22,250 nt of DNA from JAXDLK01 sp034666665 (lineage in GTDB: Bacteria > Desulfobacterota > Binatia > JACPRU01), in NCBI GenBank assembly GCA_034666665.1, contig JAXDLK010000115.1:1-22250 (forward strand), written 5' to 3'. The translations under genes were made by a program, and so were the position numbers. The notes below the pieces were generated by a model. It made no database searches, was not told the DNA's origin, and saw nothing but the letters and a program-made list of their open reading frames with translations. Positions within the stretch are counted from its first letter, which is position 1. Every line of letters begins with the position of its first letter. Positions 7,389 to 16,627 of this stretch are shown here, piece by piece.

Positions 7389-9245
7389 GTGAGAAGATTT
7401 CCTGTTAGACCGGAAGCTGGAGGAATCCGCAGGATCGAGCTACGGGACACAGCCCTCGCCGCGCTGGCCACGTGTCTCGCGCTCGCGTCCTCCTCCCTCG
7501 CTACCACCGTGGAGGAACTGAGCCCCGCCGTGACCTGGCGCGTTCGAGCGATCGAGATCACGGGGAACCAGACGTTCTCCTCCGCCGAGCTGCGTGCGCA
7601 GATCGTGACGCAGGAGCGGTCCTGGTACACCCCGTGGCGAGACCGGCCGATCTTCGAGCCGCAGGAGTTTCTCACCGACCTCGAGCGCATCCGCCGGTAC
7701 TACGAGGCGCGCGGCTACTACGACACCCGCGTAGCCTACGACCTCGAGCTCGACGACTCGCTGGTCACGGCCAAGATCGAGGTCCACGAGAGCGAGCCGG
7801 TCCGTGTCGCAGAGGTGAAGGTCGGGATCAAGGGCACACGGAAGCTCGCCCTTCCCGCCGAGCTGCCGATCAAGACCGGCGAGATCTTCACGGAAGCGGA
7901 CTACCAGCAAGGCGACGCCGTCCTGAAGCAGTTCTTCCTCGACCAGACCTACGCCCACGTCGAGGTCGAGCGTTCGACGCGCATCGACCTCGCGGGCCGC
8001 AAGGCATTCGTCGGGTACGTGATCGATCTCGGCCCAGAAGCACGCTTCGGCGGTACGGGCGTCGAGGGGATGAAAGCGGTGGATCCGCGGTTGATCACTC
8101 GGGAGATCGAGTGGCAGCCGGGCGAGCCGTTCTCTCTCCAGAAGATCGACTGGACGCGCCAGAACCTCCTCGACCTGAACCTGTTCGCCTCGGTGCAGAT
8201 CGGCTGGGAGACGAACCAGCGCCCCGAGACGGTGCGCATGACGATCCGCGTCCGCGAGAAGCCCCCTCGCGAGGTGAAGCTCGGCGTCGGCTACTCGACC
8301 GAGGACCAGTACCGGCTACAGGCGGAGTGGAAGCACTACAACTGGTTCGGTGGCGGGCGACAGCTGTCCGTCTCCGGCCAGTACGCGGGCGTCACCAGCA
8401 CGATCGGCGCGCAGTTCACGCAACCGCACTTTCTCAGCCGCCGCACGGCCGGAGTGCTCCAGCTCCGACAGGATCAGCAGGACGAGGACACCTACCTCTT
8501 GTATGCGACGCGGTTCCGGCCGCGCCTCGAGCACCGCTTCAGCCGCCAGCTGCGCGGAACCCTCGCCTATCGCACCGAGTTCGCCAAGCTCTCGAACATC
8601 GACGACGCGACCGACACCGCGCTCGGCGGAGTGAAGCGGAGCGGCCTCCTTTCCGGGCCCTCGTTGTCGCTGATCTACGACTCGACGGACAGTCCGCTCG
8701 ATCCGAAGACCGGCAACGTGGTCACGTTCCAAGCGGATCAGCCCGGAGTCATCTGGGGGGGCGACTTCGCGTTCTGGAAGGCGACGGTGGAGGGAAAGAA
8801 GTACGTCGGCGTCGGCTGGCAGACGGTGCTCGCCGGGCGGATCGAGCTCGGGCTCGCGGATTCGCTCGGCTCGGATCGCGACTTCCCGATCTTCGAGCGG
8901 TTCTACGCCGGCGGGGAGAAGAGCGTGCGGGGCTACGGCCGGCGGCGGCTCGGTCCGCGGAGCGCGGCGGACGATCCGATCGGCGGACTCAGTCTGGTCG
9001 AGGGATCGCTCGAGCTGCGCCGCCCGATCTGGGGCGCTCTCGGCGGAGCGCTGTTTCTCGACTTCGGTCAGGTGGACGTCGATGCGTATCGGGTTCCGTT
9101 CGACGACCTGAAGTTCGCGGCGGGTCCCGGCGTCACCTACACGACGCCGATCGGTCCGCTCCGGCTGGACCTCGGAATTCCGTTCCAACCGCCTGCCGGC
9201 GACAGCAGCTGGCAGATACACTTCTCGATCGGCCAGTTCTTCTGA
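7389..9245 (+). CDS. tamA: TamA/BamA-family outer-membrane assembly protein
   Basis: An Omp85-type protein of about 618 residues that inserts or assembles outer-membrane and surface proteins with TamB. After an N-terminal signal-like segment (T-A-L-A-A-L-A-T-C-L-A-L-A), POTRA-like repeats begin at V-R-A-I-E-I-T-G-N-Q-T-F and are followed by two more (R-V-A-E-V-K-V-G and A-R-F-G-G-T-G-V-E-G). A beta-barrel of about 16 strands follows. The lid-lock motif V-R-G-Y is present (R514-G515-Y516, within G-G-E-K-S-V-R-G-Y), and the last residue is Phe, as in most outer-membrane barrels. Length is near that of TamA (577 residues in E. coli). Start choice is difficult: GTG 7389 precedes the signal peptide, but the best ribosome-like GGAGGAA (7418-7424) lies inside the frame with no canonical start after it. 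A weak TTGGGG-17-TACACG promoter lies at 7343-7371. Confidence 0.88.
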   Translation: MRRFPVRPEAGGIRRIELRDTALAALATCLALASSSLATTVEELSPAVTWRVRAIEITGNQTFSSAELRAQIVTQERSWYTPWRDRPIFEPQEFLTDLERIRRYYEARGYYDTRVAYDLELDDSLVTAKIEVHESEPVRVAEVKVGIKGTRKLALPAELPIKTGEIFTEADYQQGDAVLKQFFLDQTYAHVEVERSTRIDLAGRKAFVGYVIDLGPEARFGGTGVEGMKAVDPRLITREIEWQPGEPFSLQKIDWTRQNLLDLNLFASVQIGWETNQRPETVRMTIRVREKPPREVKLGVGYSTEDQYRLQAEWKHYNWFGGGRQLSVSGQYAGVTSTIGAQFTQPHFLSRRTAGVLQLRQDQQDEDTYLLYATRFRPRLEHRFSRQLRGTLAYRTEFAKLSNIDDATDTALGGVKRSGLLSGPSLSLIYDSTDSPLDPKTGNVVTFQADQPGVIWGGDFAFWKATVEGKKYVGVGWQTVLAGRIELGLADSLGSDRDFPIFERFYAGGEKSVRGYGRRRLGPRSAADDPIGGLSLVEGSLELRRPIWGALGGALFLDFGQVDVDAYRVPFDDLKFAAGPGVTYTTPIGPLRLDLGIPFQPPAGDSSWQIHFSIGQFF

Positions 9246-9255
9246 GCCCGCCCCG

Positions 9256-12200
9256 ATGTTGCGCATCCTCCGCTACCTGCTGCTCGGGCTGGTGATCGTC
9301 GTCGTGATCACCGTAGCCGGCGCGGGCTGGTACACCACCACGGACTCCTTCCGCGCTTGGTTGCGCACCGAGCTGGTGGCGCGGCTCAATGCCGGATGGC
9401 GCGGCGAGCTCGCGCTCGGTCGCATCGACGGCTCGATCTTCGGCGATCTCGCGCTGCACGACGTCGTCCTCCGCCACGCGGGCAAGACCGTGATCGCCGC
9501 CCCCGAGGTCCGGCTGTCCTATTCGCTGATGCCGTTTCTCCAAGGGCGGGTCGAGGTGAACCGGATCGACGTTCGAAATCCCGTCTTGGACCTGGAGCAG
9601 GATTCGGCCGGGAACTGGAACGTCCTCGATGCGCTCGCCAGCCGGGAGGTCGCTCCGCCCCCGCCTCCCGAGGAACGAGGCGGGGGCCTGGCGATCGCGC
9701 TCGAGTCCGTGCGGCTCGTCGACGCGCGCCTGCGGGTGCAACCCGCGGGGAGCGCTCCGTACCTGTTGAACGAGCTCGATCTCGATTCTTCGATCGATCT
9801 CCTGCCGGAAGGGATTCTCGCTCGCGTTCGGAACCTGGCCCTGGTGCTCGAAGCGCCCGGCCAGCCGAAGGCGTGGGTGTCGTCGTCGCTCTCCTATCGC
9901 GGTGTCGGCAAACCCGACGTCCTGCGTCTGCAGCGGATCGCGGTCGCCACCGAGGATTCCAAGCTCGAGCTCAGCGGTGAAGCGCGGGGGCTGACGGGCG
10001 GCATCGCCAATCTCTCGGTCGGCGCTCGGCTCGACATCAAGCCCGGCGGAGCCGCGGATCTCTCGCGCTTCATCGCCACCTGGCCGGCGGGAGAAGATCT
10101 CACGGGCAAGGTGGAGGTTTCGGGACCGGCGTCGGACCTCGGCGTCCGCACCGAGCTCGCCGCCGCCGGCGCGCGCGTGCAGGCGGACGTGCACGGTGAT
10201 CTGTCGCGGGAGAAGCCGGCGTATCGGGCGGCTCTCGAGGTCGCGAACCTCGAGCTCGCGAAGTTCGTCGCCGGAGCCGCGGGCGTCGTCGATGCGCGCG
10301 CAAACGCTCGCGGGGAAGGCACGGCCCTCGACGGCGTCCAGGGCGACGCTCACGTCGCGGGACGCGATCTCGCGTACGGCGAGTGGCACGTCGGTCAGGT
10401 GAAGCTCGATGCGACGGCCGCGGCAAAGCACGCGCGCCTCGACGGGGAGCTGCGAGCGCCGTCGGGCGTGGCCCGTCTCGGCGGAGACCTGACGCTCGCC
10501 CAGGTGCCCGGCTACGACGTGAAGCTCACGGTCGAGCACCTGAACCTGGCGAAGGTGCCGGCGGCGGGGGCGAAGACGACGACAGACCTGAACGTCTCGG
10601 CGACGGCTCGGGGTGAGGGCACCGATCCCGCCCGCATGAGCGCCACCCTCGCCGTCGCCGTCGACCCCTCCCGCGTCGGGGAGATCACCATCCAGAAGGG
10701 GCGCCTCGATTCCGCCGTCAGAGACGGTCGCGTACACCTGTCGGAGCTCTCGCTCTCGGCGAACGGCGCAACGGTCCGGGGGAGCGGCGAGCTCGGCACC
10801 ACCGCCGATGCCCGGGGGCGCATCCGCTACACGGTTCAGGCGCCGGACCTCCGACCGTGGCTCGCACTCGCGGGACGGAACGGCTCGGGCAAGCTGTCGG
10901 TCGACGGGACCGCCGAGGGTAACGTCGGCGACCTCGCCGCCCGGGGACGGCTCGAGCTCACCTCGCTCTGTGTCGACGGACAAGGGGTTCGCAGCGGTAC
11001 GCTCGGCTTCGCTCTTGCCGGCATCGGCGCTGCGCCTCTGCCGCGGGGAACGGTCGACGTCGCCATCCGCCAATCGACGATCGGCGCCCGCCTCGCGACC
11101 TTCGACGGTCACGCCGAGATCGCCGGTACGAAGTCGGAGCGGATCAGGCTCGCTCTCGATGCGCGCGAGAACGACCAGCGCTCCCATTCGTTACGCCTCG
11201 AGGCAAGCCTCCGCGCGGGCGAAGTCACGGCGGATGTCTCGCGTCTGTCGCTCCAGCTGCCGGACGGTGCCTGGCAGCTGGCCCAGCCGGCGCGGATCGT
11301 GGCCGGCTCGACCGCGGTCTCGATCGAGCGCTTTCGCCTGGTGAACGCCGCCAAGACCGTGCGCCTCGAGGGCCGGGTGGGAACGAGCGGACGACAGCGG
11401 TTCGAGGCTGCCATCGAGCGCTTCCCACTCGAGGCGCTGAAATCCTTTCTTCCTCCGAGCGTGAACGTGCGCGGCCTCCTCGGCACCCGCGTCGAGATCG
11501 GCGGGACCGCGGTAGCGCCGACCATCTCCATGCGAGGCGGAATCGACGGCCTCATCGTCAACGACCAGCCGTACGAGCAGCTCGCCACCGAGCTCGGATA
11601 TCGGGACCGCAGCGCGACGCTGGCCTTCGATTTCCGTCAGGACGCCACGCACTCGCTCCGCGCCGACGGACGGGTGCCGCTGGGGCTCTCCTGGGACGGC
11701 GGCTTTCGCAGCGAGGTCGCGGGAGACATGGATCTGCGCGTACGATCGGGCGGTCTCAGCCTCGCGTTCGTCAACGCGCTCGCGAGCAAGACCGTGCAGA
11801 ACGCGCGCGGAGAGCTGGCGATCGACCTCACTGTGAGCGGCCCCGTCGACCGGCCGGTGCCGCGCGGCACAGTGGCGCTCCGCGGAGGCGAGGCGTTCCT
11901 CGTGCCGCTGAACGTCCGCGTCGAAGCGATCACCGTGGAAGGCGCGATCGAGCCCGGCCGCGTGCGGGTTCCGGTCATCTCCGCGAAGTCCGGAGAGGGA
12001 ACGCTCTCCGGACGGCTCGACGTCGCGCTCGCCGGGTACGTGCCGCAGAGCGTCGATGCGGCAATCTCGGCGCGGAAATGGCCCGCGGCGCAGACGCATC
12101 GCTATCTGGCCTGGATCTCCGGGGACGTAAGCGCACGCGGACCCGTGGCTGCGCCGGCGGTGACCGGTCGCGTCGAGGTCGTCGGCGGGGTTCTCAAGCC

Positions 12201-13086
12201 GGACCTCGAGTTCCTCGGCAAGCAGGTGACGCCGCGAGACGGCACGATCCACCTCGTCAGTACCGCCGCCAAAGCTCCACCGCTGCCTCCACCGCCTGCC
12301 GACCCCTGCCGTCCGGAGCTCGCGCGTCCCGCCGAGAATGCGGCGGCGGCGGCGCCGGCGGGAGCCGCTCCGGATCCCGTGATCGACGTCACGTTGGTGA
12401 TCGATCGGAACACGTGGATCCGGCATCCGAACGCCACGATCGAGCTCGAGGGTGAGGTGCGTGCGCTGAAGAAGCCGGGCTCCGACCTCTCCCTCGTCGG
12501 TGAGGTCCGCACCGTACGCGGGTGGGCGGTCTTTCAGGGCCGCCGCTTCCAGGTGGCGCGCGGCAAGGTGACCTTCACCGGCGGCCGCCAGATCGATCCG
12601 GCCCTCGACGTGGTCGCGGAGTACAAGACCGGCGACTACCGGGTCGATGCGATCGTCGGCGGCGTCGCGTCGAAGCCGTCGCTCAGGCTCGAGAGCGATC
12701 CGCAGCTCGAGCAGGCCGACGTGCTCGCGGTGCTGCTCTTCGGAAAGCCCGCGAACCAGCTGAACCAGGGGCAGCAGCAGACCCTCGGGCAGCAGGCGGT
12801 GGAGATCTCGACCACGTATGCGGCGAGCCAAATCGCCGACTCCGTCGCGCAAGCGCTCGGTCTCGAGAACCTCGGCATCATCGTCGAGGAAGCCTCGATG
12901 GAGCGCGTCAAAGTCGGCAAGTACGTCGGCGACAAGACGTTCGTCTCGGTGTCGCAGAACATCGCCGGCAAGCAGGGCCAGCAGGTGGCGGTCGAGTACG
13001 AGTTCCTGCCGGACTGGTCGATCGTCACCTCGACGAACTCGACCGGTGAAAACGCGGGCGACGTGATCTGGCAGAAGAACTACTGA
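9256..13086 (+). CDS. tamB: TamB, inner-membrane-anchored translocation/assembly protein
   Basis: A 1276-residue AsmA-like bridge protein, close to E. coli TamB (about 1259). One N-terminal membrane helix (residues 3-27) is followed by a very long beta-rich periplasmic region of repeated amphipathic strands, which is thought to form a lipid-conducting groove between membranes. A proline/alanine-rich insertion lies near 1008-1040. The C-terminal TamB domain (old DUF490) is clear: V-R-G-W-A-V-F-Q-G-R-R-F, then G-K-V-T-F-T-G-G, then L-A-V-L-L-F-G-K-P, and a final Y-E-F-L-P-D-W-S-I-V-T-S-T. It starts 10 bases after the tamA stop, so the two form an operon as in many proteobacteria. Its last 7 bases overlap the end of the convergent HAD gene. 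Confidence 0.95.
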   Translation: MLRILRYLLLGLVIVVVITVAGAGWYTTTDSFRAWLRTELVARLNAGWRGELALGRIDGSIFGDLALHDVVLRHAGKTVIAAPEVRLSYSLMPFLQGRVEVNRIDVRNPVLDLEQDSAGNWNVLDALASREVAPPPPPEERGGGLAIALESVRLVDARLRVQPAGSAPYLLNELDLDSSIDLLPEGILARVRNLALVLEAPGQPKAWVSSSLSYRGVGKPDVLRLQRIAVATEDSKLELSGEARGLTGGIANLSVGARLDIKPGGAADLSRFIATWPAGEDLTGKVEVSGPASDLGVRTELAAAGARVQADVHGDLSREKPAYRAALEVANLELAKFVAGAAGVVDARANARGEGTALDGVQGDAHVAGRDLAYGEWHVGQVKLDATAAAKHARLDGELRAPSGVARLGGDLTLAQVPGYDVKLTVEHLNLAKVPAAGAKTTTDLNVSATARGEGTDPARMSATLAVAVDPSRVGEITIQKGRLDSAVRDGRVHLSELSLSANGATVRGSGELGTTADARGRIRYTVQAPDLRPWLALAGRNGSGKLSVDGTAEGNVGDLAARGRLELTSLCVDGQGVRSGTLGFALAGIGAAPLPRGTVDVAIRQSTIGARLATFDGHAEIAGTKSERIRLALDARENDQRSHSLRLEASLRAGEVTADVSRLSLQLPDGAWQLAQPARIVAGSTAVSIERFRLVNAAKTVRLEGRVGTSGRQRFEAAIERFPLEALKSFLPPSVNVRGLLGTRVEIGGTAVAPTISMRGGIDGLIVNDQPYEQLATELGYRDRSATLAFDFRQDATHSLRADGRVPLGLSWDGGFRSEVAGDMDLRVRSGGLSLAFVNALASKTVQNARGELAIDLTVSGPVDRPVPRGTVALRGGEAFLVPLNVRVEAITVEGAIEPGRVRVPVISAKSGEGTLSGRLDVALAGYVPQSVDAAISARKWPAAQTHRYLAWISGDVSARGPVAAPAVTGRVEVVGGVLKPDLEFLGKQVTPRDGTIHLVSTAAKAPPLPPPPADPCRPELARPAENAAAAAPAGAAPDPVIDVTLVIDRNTWIRHPNATIELEGEVRALKKPGSDLSLVGEVRTVRGWAVFQGRRFQVARGKVTFTGGRQIDPALDVVAEYKTGDYRVDAIVGGVASKPSLRLESDPQLEQADVLAVLLFGKPANQLNQGQQQTLGQQAVEISTTYAASQIADSVAQALGLENLGIIVEEASMERVKVGKYVGDKTFVSVSQNIAGKQGQQVAVEYEFLPDWSIVTSTNSTGENAGDVIWQKNY

Positions 13087-13829
13087 GCCCGGCCGACGCC
13101 TGCGTTCGTCTCTCGATCGATCACGTCGAGGAGCTCGGGGATCCGCCGGATCACGTGGTCGGGCCTGGCGACCTCGTCCGGTGGCGGGCGGTCGTCTCGG
13201 TGCCACAGGAGCACGCAGCGGATGCCCGCTCGGTTCGCGCCCGCGATGTCTTGAGCGAGGGAGTCGCCGACGAAGATGGCTTCGTCGCGCTTGCAGCCCG
13301 CGCGGGCGAGCGCCTGCTCGTAGATGCGCGAGTCGGGCTTGCACGAGCCCGCCGCCTCGCTCGAGAGGATGGAATCGAAGCAGCCGCGGATGCCGGCGAT
13401 CTCGCTCATGTGAAGCAGCTGGTCCTCGTCGATGTTGCTGACGATGCCGAGATGGAGCCCGCGCCCGCGGAGCTCCCGTAACGTCTCGAGAACGCCTTCG
13501 CGGAGCGCGAAGTGGCGCCGGTGGAGGTCCCACTGGCGGTCGCGGTAGCGCGCGAGGTGCTCGGGGGCGAGCTCGACGCCGAACGTCCGACCCATGCCGA
13601 GGAGCGCGTCGCGGAAGAAGTCGGCGTGAAGATAGAACGGCCGGCCGAGGTACTGCCGGAAGGCGCCGCGCACGGCTCGCCGGTGTGCGCCATGGATGGC
13701 ATCCGGATCGGCAGCGACGCCCGCTTCGCGGGCGAGCTCGAGGAGGGCTTCGCGCTCGCCCGGATCGAGCGTCTGGTAGTCGTAGAGGGTGCCCCCGAAG
13801 TCGAAGAGCACGGCGCGGAGCGGGCTCAC
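13080..13829 (-). CDS. HAD-superfamily hydrolase with D-F-G-G-T-L motif
   Basis: A 249-residue haloacid-dehalogenase-like hydrolase. Motif I is V-L-F-D-F-G-G-T-L with nucleophile D10. The usual second aspartate (position 12) is glycine, a variant known in some HAD subfamilies and one that weakens prediction of phosphatase activity. Motif II is G-I-V-S-N, motif III a lysine in S-C-K-P-D, and motif IV F-V-G-D-S-L-A-Q-D. Residues 15-95 form a helical C1 cap. The start is GTG 13829, 10 bases after the stop of the lipoprotein gene, with a GAGG site, so the two are co-transcribed. Substrate unknown. Confidence 0.88.
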   Translation of the reverse strand: MSPLRAVLFDFGGTLYDYQTLDPGEREALLELAREAGVAADPDAIHGAHRRAVRGAFRQYLGRPFYLHADFFRDALLGMGRTFGVELAPEHLARYRDRQWDLHRRHFALREGVLETLRELRGRGLHLGIVSNIDEDQLLHMSEIAGIRGCFDSILSSEAAGSCKPDSRIYEQALARAGCKRDEAIFVGDSLAQDIAGANRAGIRCVLLWHRDDRPPPDEVARPDHVIRRIPELLDVIDRETNAGVGRAQ

Positions 13830-13839
13830 GCGAGACGCC

Positions 13840-14085
13840 TCAGAAGATCAGCCGGATGAGACCGCCGACGATCCGGAACGGCAGCGCGAGGATCTCGCCG
13901 ATGACGTTCACGGTGCCGCTGACGATGCCGCCGCTCTCCCCGGCGTCCGTATCCTTCTCGGTCGTTTCCGTCACGGTCTGGCCTTCGTCGTTCACGCGCG
14001 TCGTCTTGGTCGTGTGCGAGGAGCAGCCGACCAGCAGGCTCGATGCGAGCACGCCTGCGAGCACGAAATTCGAAGCCTTGCGCAT
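13840..14085 (-). CDS. small lipoprotein
   Basis: An 81-residue lipoprotein. The signal MRKASNFVLAGVLASSLLVGC has lipobox L-V-G-C with lipidated C21. It continues with a Ser/Thr-rich charged stretch (H-T-T-K-T-T-R-V-N-D-E-G-Q-T-V-T-E-T-T-E-K) and ends in an amphipathic hydrophobic tail (I-V-S-G-T-V-N-V-I-G-E-I-L-A-L-P-F-R-I-V-G-G-L). ATG 14085 has GGAGGA upstream; an in-frame extension upstream lacks a plausible start. I do not recognise a family. The tail could lie on a membrane surface. Confidence 0.82.
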   Translation of the reverse strand: MRKASNFVLAGVLASSLLVGCSSHTTKTTRVNDEGQTVTETTEKDTDAGESGGIVSGTVNVIGEILALPFRIVGGLIRLIF

Positions 14086-14144
14086 CACCTTCCTCCGCGA
14101 TGGAGCGTGTCCGATGTCCGCTGCGTGCGCAAGGGTCGAGCGTC

Positions 14145-14174
14145 TTGACGCAGTGAGCGGCGGCCGGATATCTG
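14145..14174 (+). promoter_or_regulatory. possible sigma-70-like promoter of the SDR gene
   Basis: TTGACG at 14145-14150, then 18 bases, then TATCTG at 14169-14174, 37 bases before ATG 14212. The -35 box overlaps a short dyad (14140-14144 with 14147-14151). The -10 match is weak, so this is tentative. Confidence 0.25.
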
Positions 14175-14211
14175 CCGATCGCCGGTCGTCGCCGCTCGTT
14201 CGGGGGTACTG

Positions 14212-15000
14212 ATGTCGCTCGAAGGGAAGGTCGCGCTCGTCACCGGCGCGGCGCGCGGCATCGGCCGCGCGATCGCGCTGGTGCTCGCCGAGGAGGGTGC
14301 CGACGTCGCCGTCGCAGACCTCTCGCCGGACGTCGAGAAGACCGCCGCGGCAGTCGCGGAGCGCGGCCGTCGGTCGGCGGCGGCGGTGTTCGACGTCGGC
14401 GAACCCGAGCAGGTTCGCGACGGCGTCGCCCGGCTGCGCGACGCGGTCGGGCCGGTCGACGTGCTCGTCAACAACGCCGGCATCGTCGACAACATCGCTC
14501 CGCTGCAAAAGATGACGCACGCCCGCTGGGAGCGGGAGATCCGCGTGAACCTGAGCGGCGCCTTCAACCTGGTGAAGGAGGTCGTCGAGGGGATGGTCGA
14601 GCGACGCTGGGGCAGAATCATCAACGTCTCCTCGGTCGCGGCGACGGGTGGACTGCACAACCAGTCGGCGTACGCGGCCAGCAAGGCCGGGCTCCTCGGC
14701 CTGACGGAGACGATCACGCTCGAGTACGCGCGCCACGGGATCACCTGCAACGCCATCCTGCCGGGCCTCATCGGCACGGAGCTGGTGATGCGCATGCCGG
14801 AAGAGATCCGCGACGCCGCCGTGGCGGCGACGCCTGCTCGGCGGGTGGGCGACCCGCGCGAGGTCGGCTGGTTGATCGCGTTTCTCGCCTCCGATCGCGC
14901 CGCGTTCGTGAACGGCATGGCGATCCGGATCGACGGCGGAATGCGGCTCAACGCGGGATCGATGGGCAGCCGCCGCGAGGTGCGCGGGCAGCGGACTTGA
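14212..15000 (+). CDS. short-chain dehydrogenase/reductase (FabG-like SDR)
   Basis: A 262-residue classical SDR, an NAD(P)-dependent oxidoreductase of hydroxy/keto groups. The Rossmann motif is T-G-A-A-R-G-I-G (residues 11-18). D36-type acidic residues (A-V-A-D-L-S) after the second strand suggest NAD preference. N-N-A-G is at 87-90, and the catalytic triad is S141, Y154 and K158 (Y-A-A-S-K). The C-terminal F-V-N-G-M-A-I-R-I-D-G-G-M is typical of the FabG-like group. A GGGGG ribosome site precedes ATG 14212. Its neighbour is a thioesterase-like hotdog protein, so an acyl-chain substrate is likely, but this could equally be another secondary alcohol. Confidence 0.92.
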   Translation: MSLEGKVALVTGAARGIGRAIALVLAEEGADVAVADLSPDVEKTAAAVAERGRRSAAAVFDVGEPEQVRDGVARLRDAVGPVDVLVNNAGIVDNIAPLQKMTHARWEREIRVNLSGAFNLVKEVVEGMVERRWGRIINVSSVAATGGLHNQSAYAASKAGLLGLTETITLEYARHGITCNAILPGLIGTELVMRMPEEIRDAAVAATPARRVGDPREVGWLIAFLASDRAAFVNGMAIRIDGGMRLNAGSMGSRREVRGQRT

Positions 15001-15074
15001 GGAATCGCGTCTCGCAGATTTTTTCGGCCCCGGCCGCGATGAACGCGTGGCCCGTCGTCTGTCGCGAGGACTAG

Positions 15075-15935
15075 TTGCCGCGCGTCTTCACGATCTCCGT
15101 TCGCGTCGCCCATCACGAGCTCGGCGTGTTCGGCGAGCTTCGCTCCTCGAGCTGTGCGCGGCTGCTGCAAGAGACGGCGATTCGGGCGTCGAGCGACGCG
15201 GGCTACCCGGAGGCCTGGTATCTCTCCCAGGGAACGCAGTGGGTGGTACGCCGCTCGCGCCTCGACCTGCCGCGCGCGGTCGTCTTCGGCGCTCGGTTGT
15301 CGATCTCGACTTGGGTGGCGGACTTCCGCCGGGTGAGGTCACGCCGCGAGTACGAGGTGCGCCCGGAGGACGGCGGAACGCTGGTCGCCGCGGCGCACAC
15401 GGACTGGGTATACGTCGATCTCTCGACCGCGAAGCCTTCCCGAGTGCCCGAGCCGATGGTCGCCGCATTCCTCGCAGGCGACGAGCCGCTGTCGCTCCCA
15501 CGGTCACCGCTCGCGCTACCCTCGCCGGAGGGTGAGGCGAGACGGCGTCGCCGTCCCGTGGAGCTCCGCGACTTGGACGGCCTCGGACACGTCAACAACG
15601 CCACCGCGCTCGATACCGTCGAGGAGGCGTTTTTCGAGTGGCTCGCCGATCTCGGCTGGTCGCCGGAGGCGATGCTCGCTGCCGGCGGCCACCCGCGCGC
15701 GGTCGGTCACGACGTCGAATACCTGGCCGAGGCCCGGTACCTGGAGGATCTCCAGACGACGATCTGGGCGATCGCCGGCGAGGCCCCTGTTCTCGATACC
15801 GGAGCGGAGACGCGGCGGCTGTCGGACGACGCCGTCGTCGCCCGCGCACGCACGCACTGGCGATGGCAGGCGAACGGCGACCACGCGGAGCTCCCCTGGC
15901 CGGCCGAGCTCCGCCACGCTCTCCTCAGCGGGTAG
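15075..15935 (+). CDS. tandem hotdog acyl-(ACP/CoA) thioesterase-like protein
   Basis: A 286-residue protein with two hotdog domains, laid out like FatA/FatB-type acyl-ACP thioesterases. Domain 1 (about residues 5-120) opens with V-R-V-A-H-H-E-L-G-V-F-G-E-L and contains the long helix A-R-L-L-Q-E-T-A-I-R-A-S. Domain 2 (about 150-280) has D-L-D-G-L-G-H-V-N-N-A-T with H172 and N174/N175, the place of the D/N/H active-site group of double-hotdog enzymes. The start is a TTG at 15075 with GAGGA 4-5 bases upstream; no ATG or GTG fits the conserved first strand. The last 11 bases overlap the convergent gene. The acyl substrate is unknown. Confidence 0.82.
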   Translation: MPRVFTISVRVAHHELGVFGELRSSSCARLLQETAIRASSDAGYPEAWYLSQGTQWVVRRSRLDLPRAVVFGARLSISTWVADFRRVRSRREYEVRPEDGGTLVAAAHTDWVYVDLSTAKPSRVPEPMVAAFLAGDEPLSLPRSPLALPSPEGEARRRRRPVELRDLDGLGHVNNATALDTVEEAFFEWLADLGWSPEAMLAAGGHPRAVGHDVEYLAEARYLEDLQTTIWAIAGEAPVLDTGAETRRLSDDAVVARARTHWRWQANGDHAELPWPAELRHALLSG

Positions 15936-16500
15936 AGACGGGCTCCTTCGGGTCCCGCCAGTAGAACGCGAGGCGCGCCTGGCCGCTCGGCGGCACCTGG
16001 GCGGTTTGGCGGAGAGTCTTGCCGCCGGCATTCGCAACGACGGTGTAGCTCCCGGGAGGCAGCTTGGCGTAGAACCACGGCCCGTCGGACGTCGCCTTGA
16101 GCACCTCGTCGCCACGCGGTCCGATGATCGTCACCCCGACGTCGGAAAGGTACGGAGCGTTCGCCGACGCGGCGAAGATCAACTTCAGGTTGTAGTTGCG
16201 GCTCTCGGCCTCGAGGCGCTCCCGCTCCTCGACTCCGACCCCGCCGCTCGTGTGGGCGATGCCCGACGCCGAGGCGGCAGCGGATCCGGACCCGGCTCCC
16301 GGCGCCCGCTCGAGCGGTACGGCCTGATCGTCCGGGGCCTGTGGTCGCTCCGCGGGCTCGGCGGCACTTTCCGGCGCTTGCGGGGCGGTTTCGTCGCCGC
16401 TTTCAGGAAGCGGCTCGCCCACCTGCGCCGGCACCGACGGCGGCGACAGCAGGAGCATGGGTACGAACAAGGCGGTGACCGCGTTCCAGCGGGTCGTCAT
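15925..16500 (-). CDS. secreted protein with carboxypeptidase-regulatory-like domain
   Basis: A 191-residue exported protein. Signal peptide M-T-T-R-W-N-A-V-T-A-L-F-V-P-M-L-L-L ends at an A-Q cleavage region. A 65-residue Pro/Glu/Ala-rich spacer follows. The C-terminal domain of about 90 residues (L-S-D-V-G-V-T-I-I-G-P-R-G, then L-P-P-G-S-Y-T-V-V-A-N-A-G-G) is a beta-sandwich typical of carboxypeptidase-regulatory-like repeats and ends A-F-Y-W-R-D. It likely acts as a periplasmic or surface binding module with no enzyme activity of its own. ATG 16500 has GGAGGG eight bases upstream; the longer in-frame start lacks a ribosome site. It is divergent from the CMD operon. Confidence 0.8.
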   Translation of the reverse strand: MTTRWNAVTALFVPMLLLSPPSVPAQVGEPLPESGDETAPQAPESAAEPAERPQAPDDQAVPLERAPGAGSGSAAASASGIAHTSGGVGVEERERLEAESRNYNLKLIFAASANAPYLSDVGVTIIGPRGDEVLKATSDGPWFYAKLPPGSYTVVANAGGKTLRQTAQVPPSGQARLAFYWRDPKEPVSTR

Positions 16501-16627
16501 CAGCGTTCCCTCCGATCGTGGTCTGCTCCTGTCGAACAACGTTGCGCGCGGGAAGTTGCAGCTTCGACCGCTCGCGCCACCTCGGCTTCGGCGCTATGGA
16601 GTCGGCGATCATTCGAGGAGGCCCTCC

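Noticed and set aside
9133..13533. Very long open frames on the minus strand opposite tamB (684 and 780 residues)
   Set aside because: They mirror tamB codon structure in GC-rich DNA and are Arg/Glu-rich with no domain pattern. TamB on the plus strand is unambiguous.
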